A stretch of 34,639 nt of DNA from Chloroflexota bacterium (GTDB lineage Bacteria > Chloroflexota > Chloroflexia > Thermomicrobiales > JADLAZ01), in the NCBI GenBank assembly GCA_020849725.1, contig JADLAZ010000042.1, forward strand, positions 1-34,639, given 5' to 3'. The notes beneath the pieces are model-generated. The model did not search any database. It was not told where the DNA came from and saw only the letters and a program-made list of their open reading frames with translations. Below, piece after piece: positions 8,105 through 16,630 of this stretch. Position numbers and translations under genes: made by a program. Numbering within the stretch: the stretch's first letter is position 1; every line of letters starts with the position of its first letter.

Positions 8105-9298
8105 ATGCTGGGGCGACGAGCCGGATTCGGCGGCCTGGTGGGTCTATTGTTGGCGGCTACGCTCGCCTGTGGCACATCGTCCACGCCGGAGACGATGACC
8201 GACGCGCCAGCCCCGTGGGTGGCGACGGCAGCGCCGGCATCAGTGGCGGATCGGTCGCCCTTGACACTCGCGCCGATCGCGACTTCCGAGCCAAGCGGCG
8301 CAGACTCAGTTTTCAACCACGACGCCCTGGCGCCGGATCGAGTCGACGCGACCGGCAGCGCGCTTGACCGTGCCAGCGATAACGACGCGGGCGATGAGCC
8401 AGCGCCGGAGGCGCACGTGATGATCGCGGCGGCCGTCTCGACCGATACAGCGACGGCGACGGCCATCGCAGCGCCGACCACACCGGCGCCGACCGCCACA
8501 GCCACGCCCCAGACACCGACGCCGACACCTATGCCACCGACGGCGGCGCCGCCAACGAGGTCGCCCACTCCGCGGGCATCTTCGTCAGTGGCGCCAACGC
8601 GCACTCCAGTGGCCGGACCAGCGGGGCGCACGGTGCCGGTGCTGATGTATCATTACATCCGTGTCGTCGACCGGCAGCGCGATCCGCTCGGCTACGGATT
8701 GTCGGTGGCGCCGACGCGCTTCGCCGAGCAGATGGCGTGGCTGCGCGCCAGCGGCTACACGACACTCACCATGGGCGACCATGTCGCCTGCGCGCGCGGC
8801 GCGCGGTCGTGTCCGGCGCGATCGGTGGTGCTGACCTTTGACGACGGCTACGCGGACAACGCCATCGAGGCGCTGCCGGTCCTGCAGCGCTATGGATTCA
8901 CGGCCACGTTCTACATCGTCAGCGGCTTCGTGGGTCGGCCCGGCTACCTGACCTGGGCACAGCTCGAGCAAGTGCGCGACGCGGGCATGGAGATCGGCGC
9001 ACACACGGTCAACCATCGCGACCTGACGGCGGTGACGCCGGCCGTGGCGCGCGATGAGATCGTCCGCTCGCGCCAGACGCTGCGCGAGCGGCTGGGCGTG
9101 CCGGTCGCCAGCATCGCCTATCCGGCCGGCCGCTACACACCAGCGACAATCGAGCTGGTGCGACAGGCCGGCTACGAGTCGGCGGTGACGACCCGGCCTG
9201 GCCGCCTCCACCAGCAGCCGTATGAGACGCCGCGCCTGCGGGTGCTGGGGGGCGTATCGCTGACGGAGTTCGCCGCGCTCGTCGCCGGGCCTGGCTGA
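8105..9298 (+). CDS. polysaccharide deacetylase (NodB domain) lipoprotein
   Basis: About 397 residues. A lipoprotein signal peptide (lipobox TLAC, Cys22) leads into a ~150-residue low-complexity Ala/Thr/Pro spacer, then a NodB-homology domain (~178-397). Visible motifs: TFDDG (F245-G248; the Asp pair supplies the catalytic base and a metal ligand) and the metal-binding H300-x3-H304 in GAHTVNHRDL, followed by IAYPAGRY. Family members remove acetyl groups from N-acetylglucosamine polymers of the wall or of surface polysaccharide. The domain order fits a membrane-anchored enzyme reaching out on a flexible stalk. ATG 8105 has GTGGAG 8 nt upstream and starts exactly at the signal peptide; in-frame starts at 8042 and 8048 would bury it. 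Confidence 0.88.
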   Translation: MLGRRAGFGGLVGLLLAATLACGTSSTPETMTDAPAPWVATAAPASVADRSPLTLAPIATSEPSGADSVFNHDALAPDRVDATGSALDRASDNDAGDEPAPEAHVMIAAAVSTDTATATAIAAPTTPAPTATATPQTPTPTPMPPTAAPPTRSPTPRASSSVAPTRTPVAGPAGRTVPVLMYHYIRVVDRQRDPLGYGLSVAPTRFAEQMAWLRASGYTTLTMGDHVACARGARSCPARSVVLTFDDGYADNAIEALPVLQRYGFTATFYIVSGFVGRPGYLTWAQLEQVRDAGMEIGAHTVNHRDLTAVTPAVARDEIVRSRQTLRERLGVPVASIAYPAGRYTPATIELVRQAGYESAVTTRPGRLHQQPYETPRLRVLGGVSLTEFAALVAGPG

Positions 9299-9315
9299 GG
9301 CCACTTGCGCGCTGC

Positions 9316-10167
9316 CTACGACCCGGCTGTCCCATTCGAGCGCGGGTAGGAGCCGAAGATCTTGACCGTCTCAGCGACGGCGCGCAGCCGGTCGAGCGCC
9401 GCCGCCACGACCGGGTCGGCCTGGTGACCGTCCAGATCGATCACAAAGATGTAGACGCCCAGCTCTTCCTTGGTCGGCCGGCTCTCTAGCTTGGATAGGT
9501 TGATGCCAGCTTCAGCGAAGCAGGCCAGCGCGGCGTAGAGCGTGCCCGGCTGGCGAGCGCCATGCAGCGTGAAGCATAGTGACGTCCGGTCGTGCCCGGT
9601 CGGCGGTGCATCGTGATGGGCCAGCACGACGAAGCGGGTCACATTGTTGTCATTATCCTGGATGTCGTGCGCCAGGAGCGCGCCGCCGTACAGTTCTGCC
9701 GCGCGGCGTGTGCTGATTGCGGCCGTGTGCTGGCCCTCGGCCGCCAGCGCGTCGACCACCGCCGTCGCTGTTGACAACGCGGCCGTGACAGCGACGCGCG
9801 ACAGGCAACGGTCCAGGAAGCGACGGCACTGGCCGAGTGGCTGCGGGTGCGAGATCAGGTGGGTGATGTCGGTGATATCCGCGCCCGGGCGGGCGATCAG
9901 GAAATGGCGCACGGGCAACACCAGCTCGCCGCACATTCGCAGGTCCGTCTCGTGGATGAGCAGGTCCAGCGCCACGGTGACCGAACCCTCGAGCGAGTTC
10001 TCGATCGGTAGGATCGCCACGTCAGTGAGGCCGGTCTCGACGGCCTCGATCAGCGCCGGGAAGCTGGGAAATGGCACCAACCGGCCGCTACTGGCGGCGT
10101 AGCGCAGCGCCGCCTCTTCGCTGAACGTCCCGGCCGGCCCAAGGTAGGCGATTCGCTGCTCGGACAT
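9316..10167 (-). CDS. pheA: prephenate dehydratase
   Basis: A stand-alone 283-residue enzyme converting prephenate to phenylpyruvate in phenylalanine synthesis. The catalytic domain (~1-182) opens with IAYLGPAGTFSEEAA and contains the substrate motif NNVTRF with T177-R178-F179. The C-terminal ACT domain (~194-275) has the GTLYAAL and ESRP (228-231) elements that bind phenylalanine for feedback inhibition. There is no chorismate mutase domain, as in Gram-positive-type PheA. The start at 10167 is supported by GGGAG upstream; the frame is open to 10215 but adds no homology. It lies 82 nt after the efflux adaptor gene on the same strand and may have its own extended -10 promoter. Only 17 nt separate it from the convergent deacetylase gene. 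Confidence 0.95.
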   Translation of the reverse strand: MSEQRIAYLGPAGTFSEEAALRYAASSGRLVPFPSFPALIEAVETGLTDVAILPIENSLEGSVTVALDLLIHETDLRMCGELVLPVRHFLIARPGADITDITHLISHPQPLGQCRRFLDRCLSRVAVTAALSTATAVVDALAAEGQHTAAISTRRAAELYGGALLAHDIQDNDNNVTRFVVLAHHDAPPTGHDRTSLCFTLHGARQPGTLYAALACFAEAGINLSKLESRPTKEELGVYIFVIDLDGHQADPVVAAALDRLRAVAETVKIFGSYPRSNGTAGS

Positions 10168-10214
10168 GTCTGCTCCCGCGCCAAGTTGCCGACGTCGGTC
10201 CGCCGCGCCCGGCA

Positions 10215-10223
10215 AGCATAGCA
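10215..10223 (-). promoter_or_regulatory. possible extended -10 promoter of pheA
   Basis: Read leftward: TGC-TATGCT, an extended -10 (TGn plus a 4/6 hexamer), 48 nt before the pheA start. No -35 is visible. It lies between GCGCCCG and CGGGCGC arms that could form a hairpin ending the upstream adaptor transcript. Confidence 0.35.
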
Positions 10224-10249
10224 GCTTTCGCGGGCGCGGGCGGCGTGAT

Positions 10250-10987
10250 CTACTGCTGGAAGGTGAGGCGCACCGACATGCCCGCGCGCAGGCCGGGCAC
10301 GGTGTCGGGCAGTGCGATGACGACGGGGTATTGCTCGTCGCCGGTACTGTTCGTCTGAGGTTGCAGCGTGACTCGCTGCACGACGCCGGTCAGCGTCCGG
10401 CCGTCGAGCGCATCGACGATCAGGTCAACCGGCTGGCCGCGCTGGATCTTGCCGATCAGGTACTCATCGACGTCGGTCGTCTCCACCTGCAGGCGGCTGA
10501 GATCGCCGATGGTGGCGATTGTGGCGCCGGCCAGGACGGTATCGCCATAGTTGACCGGGACGGCTGTCACCGTGCCGGCCCAGGGCGCCGTGAGCACTTC
10601 TACCGCGCCGTTGGGGCCGCGCACGCGGGCGATCTCGCCCTGATCGACGACGCTGTCGCCGGGCACAGCCGACAGACGCACCACCACACCACCTCCCAGC
10701 GTGCCGATGCGGGCTTGTTGCACTGGCTGGACCTTGCCACGCGCCGTCAGCCGGATCGTCGGCGTCGTCGGCACGGGTGCGGGTGTGGGCGCGGCCGGGC
10801 GCTGTGTGAACGCCCAGGCGCCGCCGATGAGCAGCGCCAGCAGCAGCCCACCGACCAGCCACGGCCAGCGCCGGCGCGCGCGCGGCCGGCGCAGTGGGGG
10901 CGGCGTCGCGACCGAAGGTGGGGACGGCTCCGGCGCGGCAGGCGGTGGCGCCGGCCGCTCGGTAGTGGTCGCCGCGAAGGTGCTCAT
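10250..10987 (-). CDS. membrane-fusion (HlyD/MacA-like) adaptor of an ABC exporter
   Basis: A 245-residue protein. A Pro/Ala-rich cytoplasmic N-terminus (1-33) is followed by a basic stretch, one membrane helix (41-61), and an extracytoplasmic part built of lipoyl-like and beta-barrel strands (TARGKVQPVQQARIGTLGGG; GPNGAVEVLTAPWAGTVTAV; DLSRLQVETTDVDEYLIGKI). This is the hallmark of MacA/HlyD adaptors, but without the long coiled-coil hairpin, so it is a short version. AGGAGG lies 6 nt before the ATG. It is the fourth gene of a leftward run after two permeases and an ATPase (33 nt downstream of the ATPase). It presumably links the transporter to substrate capture outside the membrane; the substrate is unknown. 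Confidence 0.85.
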   Translation of the reverse strand: MSTFAATTTERPAPPPAAPEPSPPSVATPPPLRRPRARRRWPWLVGGLLLALLIGGAWAFTQRPAAPTPAPVPTTPTIRLTARGKVQPVQQARIGTLGGGVVVRLSAVPGDSVVDQGEIARVRGPNGAVEVLTAPWAGTVTAVPVNYGDTVLAGATIATIGDLSRLQVETTDVDEYLIGKIQRGQPVDLIVDALDGRTLTGVVQRVTLQPQTNSTGDEQYPVVIALPDTVPGLRAGMSVRLTFQQ

Positions 10988-11020
10988 GGTTCGCCTCCTG
11001 CCTGAGCGTCGCTCGGGCGC

Positions 11021-11695
11021 TCAGGCCGCGTGCTGCTGAAGCCGGCCGTCGCGCAACTCGAACTGATGGTGCGTGGCGGCCGCCGTGCCCTGATCGTGCG
11101 TGACGACGACGATGGTGTGACCCCGGTGATGGAAGCGCTGCAACAATTCGATGACGGCCGCCCGGTCCTCGCTGTGCAATTCGCCGGTTGGCTCGTCGGC
11201 CAGGATCAGGCGTGGCTCGTTCGCCAGCGCCCGGGCGATGGCCACTCGCTGGCGCTCGCCGCCGGAGAGCCGGGCGGGTGTGAAGTCGAGCCGGTCGCCA
11301 AGATCGACCGATGTCAGCAGGGCGGCCGCTCGGTCGAAGCGCTCCCGCACCGGCACCCCAGCCGCCTCCATCGGCACGGTGACGTTCTCGATCGCCGTCA
11401 GCCCGGCGAGCAAGTGGAAGCGCTGGAAGACAAAGCCGATCTCGTGCAGCCGCAGCCGCGTTCGCTCGGCATCGGACAGGTCGTTGACCGCGAGGCCGTC
11501 GAAGATGACCGTGCCGCTGGACGGCCGGTCCAGCAGCCCCAGGATCTGGAGCATCGTGCTCTTGCCAGACCCGGACGGGCCGACGATGGCCACGAACGCG
11601 CCACTGTCGATGTGCAGGCTAACGCGATCCAGCGCGACGACGTCGGTATCACCGACGTGGTAGAGCCGTGACACATTGGTCAACACGATCGCCAT
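11021..11695 (-). CDS. LolD/MacB-type ABC transporter ATPase
   Basis: A 224-residue ATP-binding subunit of a type VII (MacB/LolCDE/FtsX-like) transporter. Motifs: Walker A GPSGSGKS (39-46), Q-loop FQRFH (~90-94), signature LSGGE (143-147), Walker B LILADEPTGEL (~163-173) and H-loop H200. The ADEPTGEL form is typical of this subfamily. The ATG is 1 nt past the stop of the upstream permease (TGAcATG), so translation is coupled. Energised by ATP, such systems perform mechanical work across the membrane (lipoprotein or peptide export) rather than moving solutes through a channel. Confidence 0.95.
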   Translation of the reverse strand: MAIVLTNVSRLYHVGDTDVVALDRVSLHIDSGAFVAIVGPSGSGKSTMLQILGLLDRPSSGTVIFDGLAVNDLSDAERTRLRLHEIGFVFQRFHLLAGLTAIENVTVPMEAAGVPVRERFDRAAALLTSVDLGDRLDFTPARLSGGERQRVAIARALANEPRLILADEPTGELHSEDRAAVIELLQRFHHRGHTIVVVTHDQGTAAATHHQFELRDGRLQQHAA

Positions 11696-11696
11696 G

Positions 11697-12932
11697 TCAG
11701 GCCTCCCGCAAGATATCGACCGGGTCCACTCGGGTCGCGCGTCGGGCAGGCAGCAGGCCGGCGAGCAGCCCCAGGCCCAGCGCCAGCACGAACACGTTGG
11801 CGAAGATGCCGGCGTCGGGCGCATAGAGCGACTCGAAGCCGAACAAGGAGTCGTAATAGCGGTTCATCGCCTGCCCCATGACCAGGCTGAGCAGTATGCC
11901 CACGACACTGGCGGCCAGACAGATCAGCACCGCCTCCAGCGCCACGATGAGCAGCACCGTTCGATTGGGCAGGCCGATCGCCTTGAGCGTGGCGAACTCC
12001 AGGCGTCGCTCGATGACGTATTGCGCCAGCATGTTGCTGACAAACAGCGCTCCGATGGCGAGCGTCAGGCCGCCGAGCAGTTGGTAGGTGAAGACACTGG
12101 TAGCGTTGGCCTGCTCGGCCAGCTTGACCAGTTCCTGTGGCGTGTAGGAACGCAGGTCGCCCATCTCATCCAGGCGCTGGCGCACCTCGGCCGGCTGGTC
12201 GGTGTCGATTGAGATGACGCTGAGGACGTCGCCGATGCCAGTGCGCTCGCGGAACGCCTCGTCGTCCATGTAGATCAGCGTGTTGGAGGAGATGCCGGCC
12301 ACGCCGCGGAGACGACCGATGCCGACGATCCGAAAGTCGCGATCGTTCAGCCGGAGCGAGTCGCCGATGAGAACAGCTTTCTCCTGGCTGTAGCGGCGGC
12401 CGACGACGATCTCATCGCCGCGGCGCGGCCAGCGGCCCTCAACCATGAGGGCCAGGTTGGGGATGGTGGTCGGGTCGCCGGCGACGCCGACGACGGTGGC
12501 CATCTCGGCCGGCGCATCCGGGTCGCGCCGGACGCCCTCGCGCTGCCGCTCCATCGTCCACACCATCGTTCCGATCGCCGTTCGCACCGGCGCCAGACCG
12601 CGGATCTGAGCCAGTCGCTGATGGCCGGGCTTGATCGTGCCCGGAGTTTCGCCCGGCAGCATGCCGATCAGCGTACCACCGCTGGTGATGGCGTAGACAC
12701 TGACGTTGGAAGCGAGGAAGTCGGCCGTGAACATCTCCATCAGGGCCTTGCTGAGCGCCATCATCGTCATGGCCAGGCTGAGGGCGAGGCCAACGCCGGC
12801 GACCATGGCGATCATGCCGCGCCAGCGCCGCACCATGGTGCGCACGGGGAAGGGCAGGTAGTGTCGCCATGCCGGCCGGTAGCGGGTCACGGCGACGGCA
12901 CGGTCGTCGGCGATGTCGGTGGAGGATGTCAC
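11697..12932 (-). CDS. MacB/FtsX-type ABC permease (second copy)
   Basis: A 411-residue permease with the MacB/FtsX layout: one N-terminal membrane helix (about 40-62; MIAMVAGVGLALSLAMTM), a ~220-residue extracytoplasmic domain, then three C-terminal helices (~285-405) ending in LLPARRATRVDPVDILRE, the cytoplasmic tail motif of FtsX-family proteins. GTG 12932 is chosen for its strong GGGGGAG 5 nt upstream; the frame is open to 13061 only inside the preceding gene. It is clearly paralogous to the gene just upstream, sharing RRLEFATLKAIGLP and the GDPTTIP and IVGIGRLR/ITGIGRLR elements. With a single ATPase gene, the two permeases probably form a heterodimer, as LolC/LolE do. Confidence 0.92.
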   Translation of the reverse strand: MTSSTDIADDRAVAVTRYRPAWRHYLPFPVRTMVRRWRGMIAMVAGVGLALSLAMTMMALSKALMEMFTADFLASNVSVYAITSGGTLIGMLPGETPGTIKPGHQRLAQIRGLAPVRTAIGTMVWTMERQREGVRRDPDAPAEMATVVGVAGDPTTIPNLALMVEGRWPRRGDEIVVGRRYSQEKAVLIGDSLRLNDRDFRIVGIGRLRGVAGISSNTLIYMDDEAFRERTGIGDVLSVISIDTDQPAEVRQRLDEMGDLRSYTPQELVKLAEQANATSVFTYQLLGGLTLAIGALFVSNMLAQYVIERRLEFATLKAIGLPNRTVLLIVALEAVLICLAASVVGILLSLVMGQAMNRYYDSLFGFESLYAPDAGIFANVFVLALGLGLLAGLLPARRATRVDPVDILREA

Positions 12933-12954
12933 AGTGGCTCCCCCTCGGCCGGGG

Positions 12955-14193
12955 CTACGATTCGCGCAGGATGGCGACCGGGTCAACGCGGGTCGCCCGG
13001 CGCGCTGGCAGCAGCCCAGCCAGTAGACCGAGCGCCAGGGCCAGCGCCAGGACGGTGGCAAACGAGGCGATATCGGCTCGATACAGGTTCTCGAACCCGT
13101 ATTGCTCGGCGATCGATGTATTGATCCACGTTCCCATCAACAGGCTGACCACGATGCCGAGCAGTGTGGCCACGAGACACACCACCAACGCCTCGAGCGT
13201 GACCAGCATCAGGATGGAGCGCTTAGGCAAGCCGATCGCCTTCAGCGTGGCGAACTCGAGCCGGCGCTCCACGACCGATCGCCCCAGCATGCTGCTGACG
13301 AACAGAGCGCCAATGCCGAGCGCCATCGCGCTCATGATCCAGTTCGTGACCTGGTCGCTGCGCAGCAGCGTCAGGACCCGCTCCATCATGTCCGCCGGGG
13401 TGAAGGCCGCTAGCGTGCCCGGCTCGATGGCACGCTGGCGCACGGTCGCTGGTCGATCGGTGTAGACGAGGATCGACGACAGCGAATCGCCGACGCCGGC
13501 CCGGTCACGGAACGTGCCATAGTCGACATAGACGAACGAGTCCGAGCCGTAGGTGCTGACAGCGCGCAGCCGGCCGATGCCGGTGATCGTGACGTCGCGG
13601 CCGTTGAGGCGCAGGATGTCGCCAATGGCGAGGTCCTTCTGGCGGGCAACGCGGGCGCCGATGGCGATCTCGTTCGGGCGCTCCGGCCAACGACCGGCTT
13701 TCAGGACGATCAGGTGTGGGATCGTGGTCGGATCGCCATCCACACCGATAGCCATGATCGCACTCGGCGCATCGCCGCGACGCCGAGCCTCGCCGGTATC
13801 GTGCTCCAACTCGAGCGGCATCATGCCGATCGCGGCGATGACCTCCGGCATGGCACGCACGCGCGTCAACTCGTGCCGTGCCTGACGGATAACGCCCGCG
13901 GTTTCCCCCGCCAGAATCGGAATCGGGTTGCTGCCCTTCGTGTACAGGTACAGGTCAGCCCCGGACTGTTGATAGTCCTCCGTCATCAGGGCGTTCGTAC
14001 CGGTCGACACCGCCAGGATCGTCATGGTCAGGCTGAGCGCGATGCCGACGCCGATAATCATGCCAATGGCGCCGCGCCAGCGTCGCAGCACCGCGCGCGG
14101 CGCGAATGGCACGCGCTGGCTCAGGGTCGGGCGGTACATCCTGGCGCTGGTCAGCGGCGGATTGGTTGCTGGTGCAGTCGGAATGGCGGTCAT
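12955..14193 (-). CDS. MacB/FtsX-type ABC permease (first copy)
   Basis: A 412-residue permease, first gene of the leftward transporter unit. It has one N-terminal helix (~42-66; AIGMIIGVGIALSLTM), a large external domain (~70-285) and three C-terminal helices ending in LLPARRATRVDPVAILRES. It shares length, layout and many segments with the following gene, so the pair arose by tandem duplication; the external domains differ more than the membrane parts. A well-spaced promoter lies 43 nt upstream (14236-14264). Downstream, 22 nt separate it from its paralogue. The family is known for lipoprotein release, peptide or macrolide efflux and cell-division signalling; nothing visible selects between these. 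Confidence 0.92.
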   Translation of the reverse strand: MTAIPTAPATNPPLTSARMYRPTLSQRVPFAPRAVLRRWRGAIGMIIGVGIALSLTMTILAVSTGTNALMTEDYQQSGADLYLYTKGSNPIPILAGETAGVIRQARHELTRVRAMPEVIAAIGMMPLELEHDTGEARRRGDAPSAIMAIGVDGDPTTIPHLIVLKAGRWPERPNEIAIGARVARQKDLAIGDILRLNGRDVTITGIGRLRAVSTYGSDSFVYVDYGTFRDRAGVGDSLSSILVYTDRPATVRQRAIEPGTLAAFTPADMMERVLTLLRSDQVTNWIMSAMALGIGALFVSSMLGRSVVERRLEFATLKAIGLPKRSILMLVTLEALVVCLVATLLGIVVSLLMGTWINTSIAEQYGFENLYRADIASFATVLALALALGLLAGLLPARRATRVDPVAILRES

Positions 14194-14235
14194 TGGGGCG
14201 CCTCGCCCGCCTCCGGGCTTCCCTGCTCACACCCA

Positions 14236-14264
14236 ATTGTACGCACTGCGCACCGGCCTGGCAT
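14236..14264 (-). promoter_or_regulatory. promoter of the ABC exporter operon
   Basis: Read leftward: ATGCCA (14264-14259), a 17-bp spacer, TACAAT (14241-14236). Matches are 4/6 and 5/6 with ideal spacing. Transcription would start about 14229, 36 nt before the first permease ATG. Confidence 0.6.
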
Positions 14265-14372
14265 GTGGCGGTCATCAGTCCGGCGCTCTGATGGCCCGGC
14301 CACAGCCGTGAAGTGTGGGCTGCAGCGTGGTATCCCACAGGCCACACGTGCTGCCGCTCACTGATGAGCCGG

Positions 14373-14768
14373 TCAATCGGACGGCGGCTCCGTGTCGCCG
14401 TCCGGCTCGCGCATCACTACCTGACCACGAAAGACGGCGCCATCCTGAATCGCCAGCCGCGCCACCTCGACATCACCATACAACTCGCCACCCTCGGCGA
14501 GCTCAAGGCGGAAGGTCGCGCGCACCTGGCCGTGGACCGCGCCGGCGATGTGGACGTTGGCAGCGCTGACGTCGCCGTCGATGATGCCGTCCGGTCCGAC
14601 GATGACGGTGCCCTCGGCTCGCACTGGCCCCTCGACGCGGCCATCGACGCGGATGCTATCGCCGGTGCGCACCGCGCCAGCGACAGTCGTGCTGGCGCTG
14701 ATGATCGTCTCGGTCGCCTCGCGCGCCAGGTCGCCGCTCGGAGGCCATCGTTTGAACAGGGCGCTCAT
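14373..14768 (-). CDS. bactofilin
   Basis: A 131-residue polymer-forming cytoskeletal protein. The core (~30-115) is a run of short strands with repeating hydrophobic-Gly spacing (STTVAGAVRTGDSIRVDGRVEGPVR; GDVSAANVHIAGAVHG, split here for length), the signature of the right-handed beta-helix of bactofilins. A basic/polar N-terminus and an acidic C-terminal tail flank it, as usual. GGGAGG is 6 nt before ATG 14768; the frame is open to 14828 without further homology. Bactofilins assemble into membrane-attached filaments that position wall-modifying enzymes. It stands alone, divergent from the cysteine-synthase gene, with 150 nt between them and no clear promoter. Confidence 0.88.
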   Translation of the reverse strand: MSALFKRWPPSGDLAREATETIISASTTVAGAVRTGDSIRVDGRVEGPVRAEGTVIVGPDGIIDGDVSAANVHIAGAVHGQVRATFRLELAEGGELYGDVEVARLAIQDGAVFRGQVVMREPDGDTEPPSD

Positions 14769-14918
14769 GCGTTGCCTCCCGCTGCGGCTGGTCTCACTAT
14801 GGAGACGTTGCAGGCAGGCAGGTGGCACCAGGTCCCTTGCACGGCAGGACCCCCATCGGTGATCCTGACGATCGGGGCGCGAATCCCGGCTCGGCCCAGG
14901 ATAGAGAGGAGAGGTCTT

Positions 14919-15965
14919 GTGGTGGACTGGCAGCGGCGATCCGGCTTGCTCGGTGGCGTGCTTGAGGCGGCGGGCCAGACACCACTGGTGCGCCTACCGC
15001 ACATTGCGCCGGCCGACGACCCGCTCATCGCGGTCAAGCTGGAGTTTACCGGCCCATCAGGCAGCATCAAGGATCGCATCCTGCCGGCCATCGTGGCGCG
15101 GGCCGAGGCGCGCGGTGACCTACGGCCGGGCATGACGATCATCGAGGCGACGACCGGCAACACCGGCATCGCCACCAGCATGGTCGCCGCCGCGCGCGGC
15201 TATGCCTGCGTCATCGTCATGCCCGAGGGCATGTCCGAAGAACGCAAGCGCACGATTCTGGCCTACGGCGCGGAACTGGTGCTGACGCCTGGTGGCGAGA
15301 GCGACGTCGACCTGGCGGTCGAGCGGGTGGCGACCCTCCGGGCCGCCGCGCCCGATCGCCACTGGGAGGTCGGCCAGTTCGTCAATGCCGACAATGTCGC
15401 GGCCCACGCGGCGACGACCGGCCCGGAGCTGTGGGAGCAGACCGACGGCCGGGTGACCGACTTCGTCGCCGCGGTCGGCACCGGCGGCACCTTGACCGGT
15501 GTGGCGCGGGCGCTCAAGGCGCGCAACCCGGCCGTGCGGGTGTGGGCGGTCGAGCCGGCCGAGTGCGCCATCCTGGCCGGTGACGCCTGGGGCAGCCACC
15601 GCATCGAGGGCATCGGCGACGGCTTCGTGCCGGATGTCCTGGACCTGGCGTTGGTCGATGGTGTCGTCGTCGTCCACTCCGATGTCGCACTGGCGATGGC
15701 GCGCCGGCTGGCGCGCGCCGAGGGCCTGTTCGTCGGCATCTCGTCCGGCTGCAACGTGGCGGCCGCGCTCATGGTCGGAGCGCACACCGGCAGTGGTATC
15801 GTCACGACCATTCTGAACGACACGGGCCTGCGCTACCTGTCCACGGAGCTGACCGGCGGTCCGAAACCTGGCTTCCACGCTCCCGACCGCTCGCACGCGC
15901 TGCCACCGGCCATGGCTGCTGCCCTCGCCGCCGCCCGCCCGCGTTGGACGGTCCTGCGCCAGTAG
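14919..15965 (+). CDS. cysteine synthase / cystathionine beta-synthase family PLP enzyme
   Basis: A 348-residue fold-type II pyridoxal-phosphate enzyme. Motifs: GPSGSIKDR with the PLP-binding Lys51, ATTGNTGIA (substrate loop), the phosphate-binding GTGGTLTGV, and GISSGCN near the C-terminus with the Ser that contacts the pyridine ring. These match O-acetylserine sulfhydrylases (CysK/CysM), which make cysteine from O-acetylserine and sulfide; the tail TGLRYLSTEL parallels the CysK SGERYLST segment. Cystathionine synthase activity cannot be excluded. GTG 14919 (or the adjacent GTG 14922) follows AGGAG by 7 nt; the long open frame upstream to 14313 runs antisense through the bactofilin gene and is not coding. 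A 23-bp hairpin ends the gene. Confidence 0.92.
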   Translation: MVDWQRRSGLLGGVLEAAGQTPLVRLPHIAPADDPLIAVKLEFTGPSGSIKDRILPAIVARAEARGDLRPGMTIIEATTGNTGIATSMVAAARGYACVIVMPEGMSEERKRTILAYGAELVLTPGGESDVDLAVERVATLRAAAPDRHWEVGQFVNADNVAAHAATTGPELWEQTDGRVTDFVAAVGTGGTLTGVARALKARNPAVRVWAVEPAECAILAGDAWGSHRIEGIGDGFVPDVLDLALVDGVVVVHSDVALAMARRLARAEGLFVGISSGCNVAAALMVGAHTGSGIVTTILNDTGLRYLSTELTGGPKPGFHAPDRSHALPPAMAAALAAARPRWTVLRQ

Positions 15966-15971
15966 GCGGAG

Positions 15972-16028
15972 GAGGGCCAGGAGGCCGAGCAGACCGAAAT
16001 ACTCCGTCTGCTCGGCCTCCTGGCCCTC
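15972..16028. terminator. bidirectional 23-bp perfect hairpin
   Basis: Bases 15972-15994 pair without a mismatch with 16006-16028 around an 11-nt loop. It lies between the convergent cysteine-synthase and VOC genes, and its right arm touches the first base of the VOC stop codon. It should end transcripts from both sides. No U-tract follows on either strand. Confidence 0.82.
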
Positions 16029-16414
16029 TAGATCTGCGTCAGGTGGATGCGGGCGCCGTTGGTGCTGGCCGTGTCGAGGTAGATGATCTGCGCGCCGGTG
16101 GGGGTGCGGTTGGTCGTCTCCGCGGCGAATTTGACACCCTTGGCCTTGAGTGCGGCGATCGACGCCTCGATATCCGCCACCAGATAGCCGGCGTGGTGGA
16201 TGACCAGGCCGGTCTGGCCACCCAGAACAGACTGATCGGCCGGCTGGATCAGCTCAACATCGGTCTGGCCAACATGGAGGAAGGCCAGCTTCGTCTTGCC
16301 GTCCGCGCCCGTTGCCTCCTGGAAGACCTCGGCGCCAAAGACGGTCTGGTACATCGCGATCGCCCTGGCGATGTCGTCAGTCCAGTAGCCGATGTGGTAG
16401 ATGCCGTCGATCAT
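16028..16414 (-). CDS. VOC (glyoxalase/bleomycin-resistance) family protein
   Basis: A 128-residue vicinal-oxygen-chelate protein: two beta-alpha-beta-beta-beta modules, starting IYHIGYWTDDIARAIAMYQTVFGAEV and continuing LVIHHAGYLVADIEASIAALKAKGVKF. Candidate metal ligands are His7, the Glu of DVELIQP, His75 of HHAGYLV and a Glu/Asp near the end, which would suit a methylmalonyl-CoA epimerase or lyase-like enzyme, but this superfamily is too diverse to name a substrate. GGGAGG precedes ATG 16414. It has its own promoter at 16499-16527 and diverges from the TIM-barrel gene across 216 nt. Confidence 0.88.
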   Translation of the reverse strand: MIDGIYHIGYWTDDIARAIAMYQTVFGAEVFQEATGADGKTKLAFLHVGQTDVELIQPADQSVLGGQTGLVIHHAGYLVADIEASIAALKAKGVKFAAETTNRTPTGAQIIYLDTASTNGARIHLTQI

Positions 16415-16498
16415 CCTGTCCCTCCCGGTCTGCGCCGGCTGTGCGTCCGCGGGCGCGCCGGAACCGGCGGCGCCGAGGCTGGCCTGGCCCCGGGGCGC

Positions 16499-16527
16499 AG
16501 CATACGTCAGTCGCGAGGACCGGACAA
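16499..16527 (-). promoter_or_regulatory. promoter of the VOC gene
   Basis: Read leftward: TTGTCC (16527-16522), a 17-bp spacer, TATGCT (16504-16499). The hexamers are nearly the same as those of the sugar-transporter promoter at 26529-26557, which suggests a shared house-keeping consensus. Confidence 0.6.
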
Positions 16528-16561
16528 CGATTGGCCCTCGTCCAGATGGACGACGCCTGGC

Positions 16562-16590
16562 CTGACAGCCATCGCCGACGTCGATAGAAT
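16562..16590 (+). promoter_or_regulatory. promoter of the TIM-barrel gene
   Basis: CTGACA (16562-16567), a 17-bp spacer, TAGAAT (16585-16590): 5/6 matches at each hexamer. Transcription would begin near 16597, 34 nt before the ATG at 16631. Confidence 0.68.
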
Positions 16591-16630
16591 GCGGCGGTGG
16601 CGGGTGGGACTGCGCGGTGAGGAGATGACG

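Noticed and set aside
14313..14918. 200-residue N-terminal extension of the cysteine-synthase gene
   Set aside because: It runs antisense through the bactofilin gene, and a clear AGGAG sits before GTG 14919.
15944..16630. Long N-terminal extension of the TIM-barrel gene
   Set aside because: It overlaps a terminator hairpin and the VOC gene on the other strand; the promoter at 16562-16590 lies inside it.
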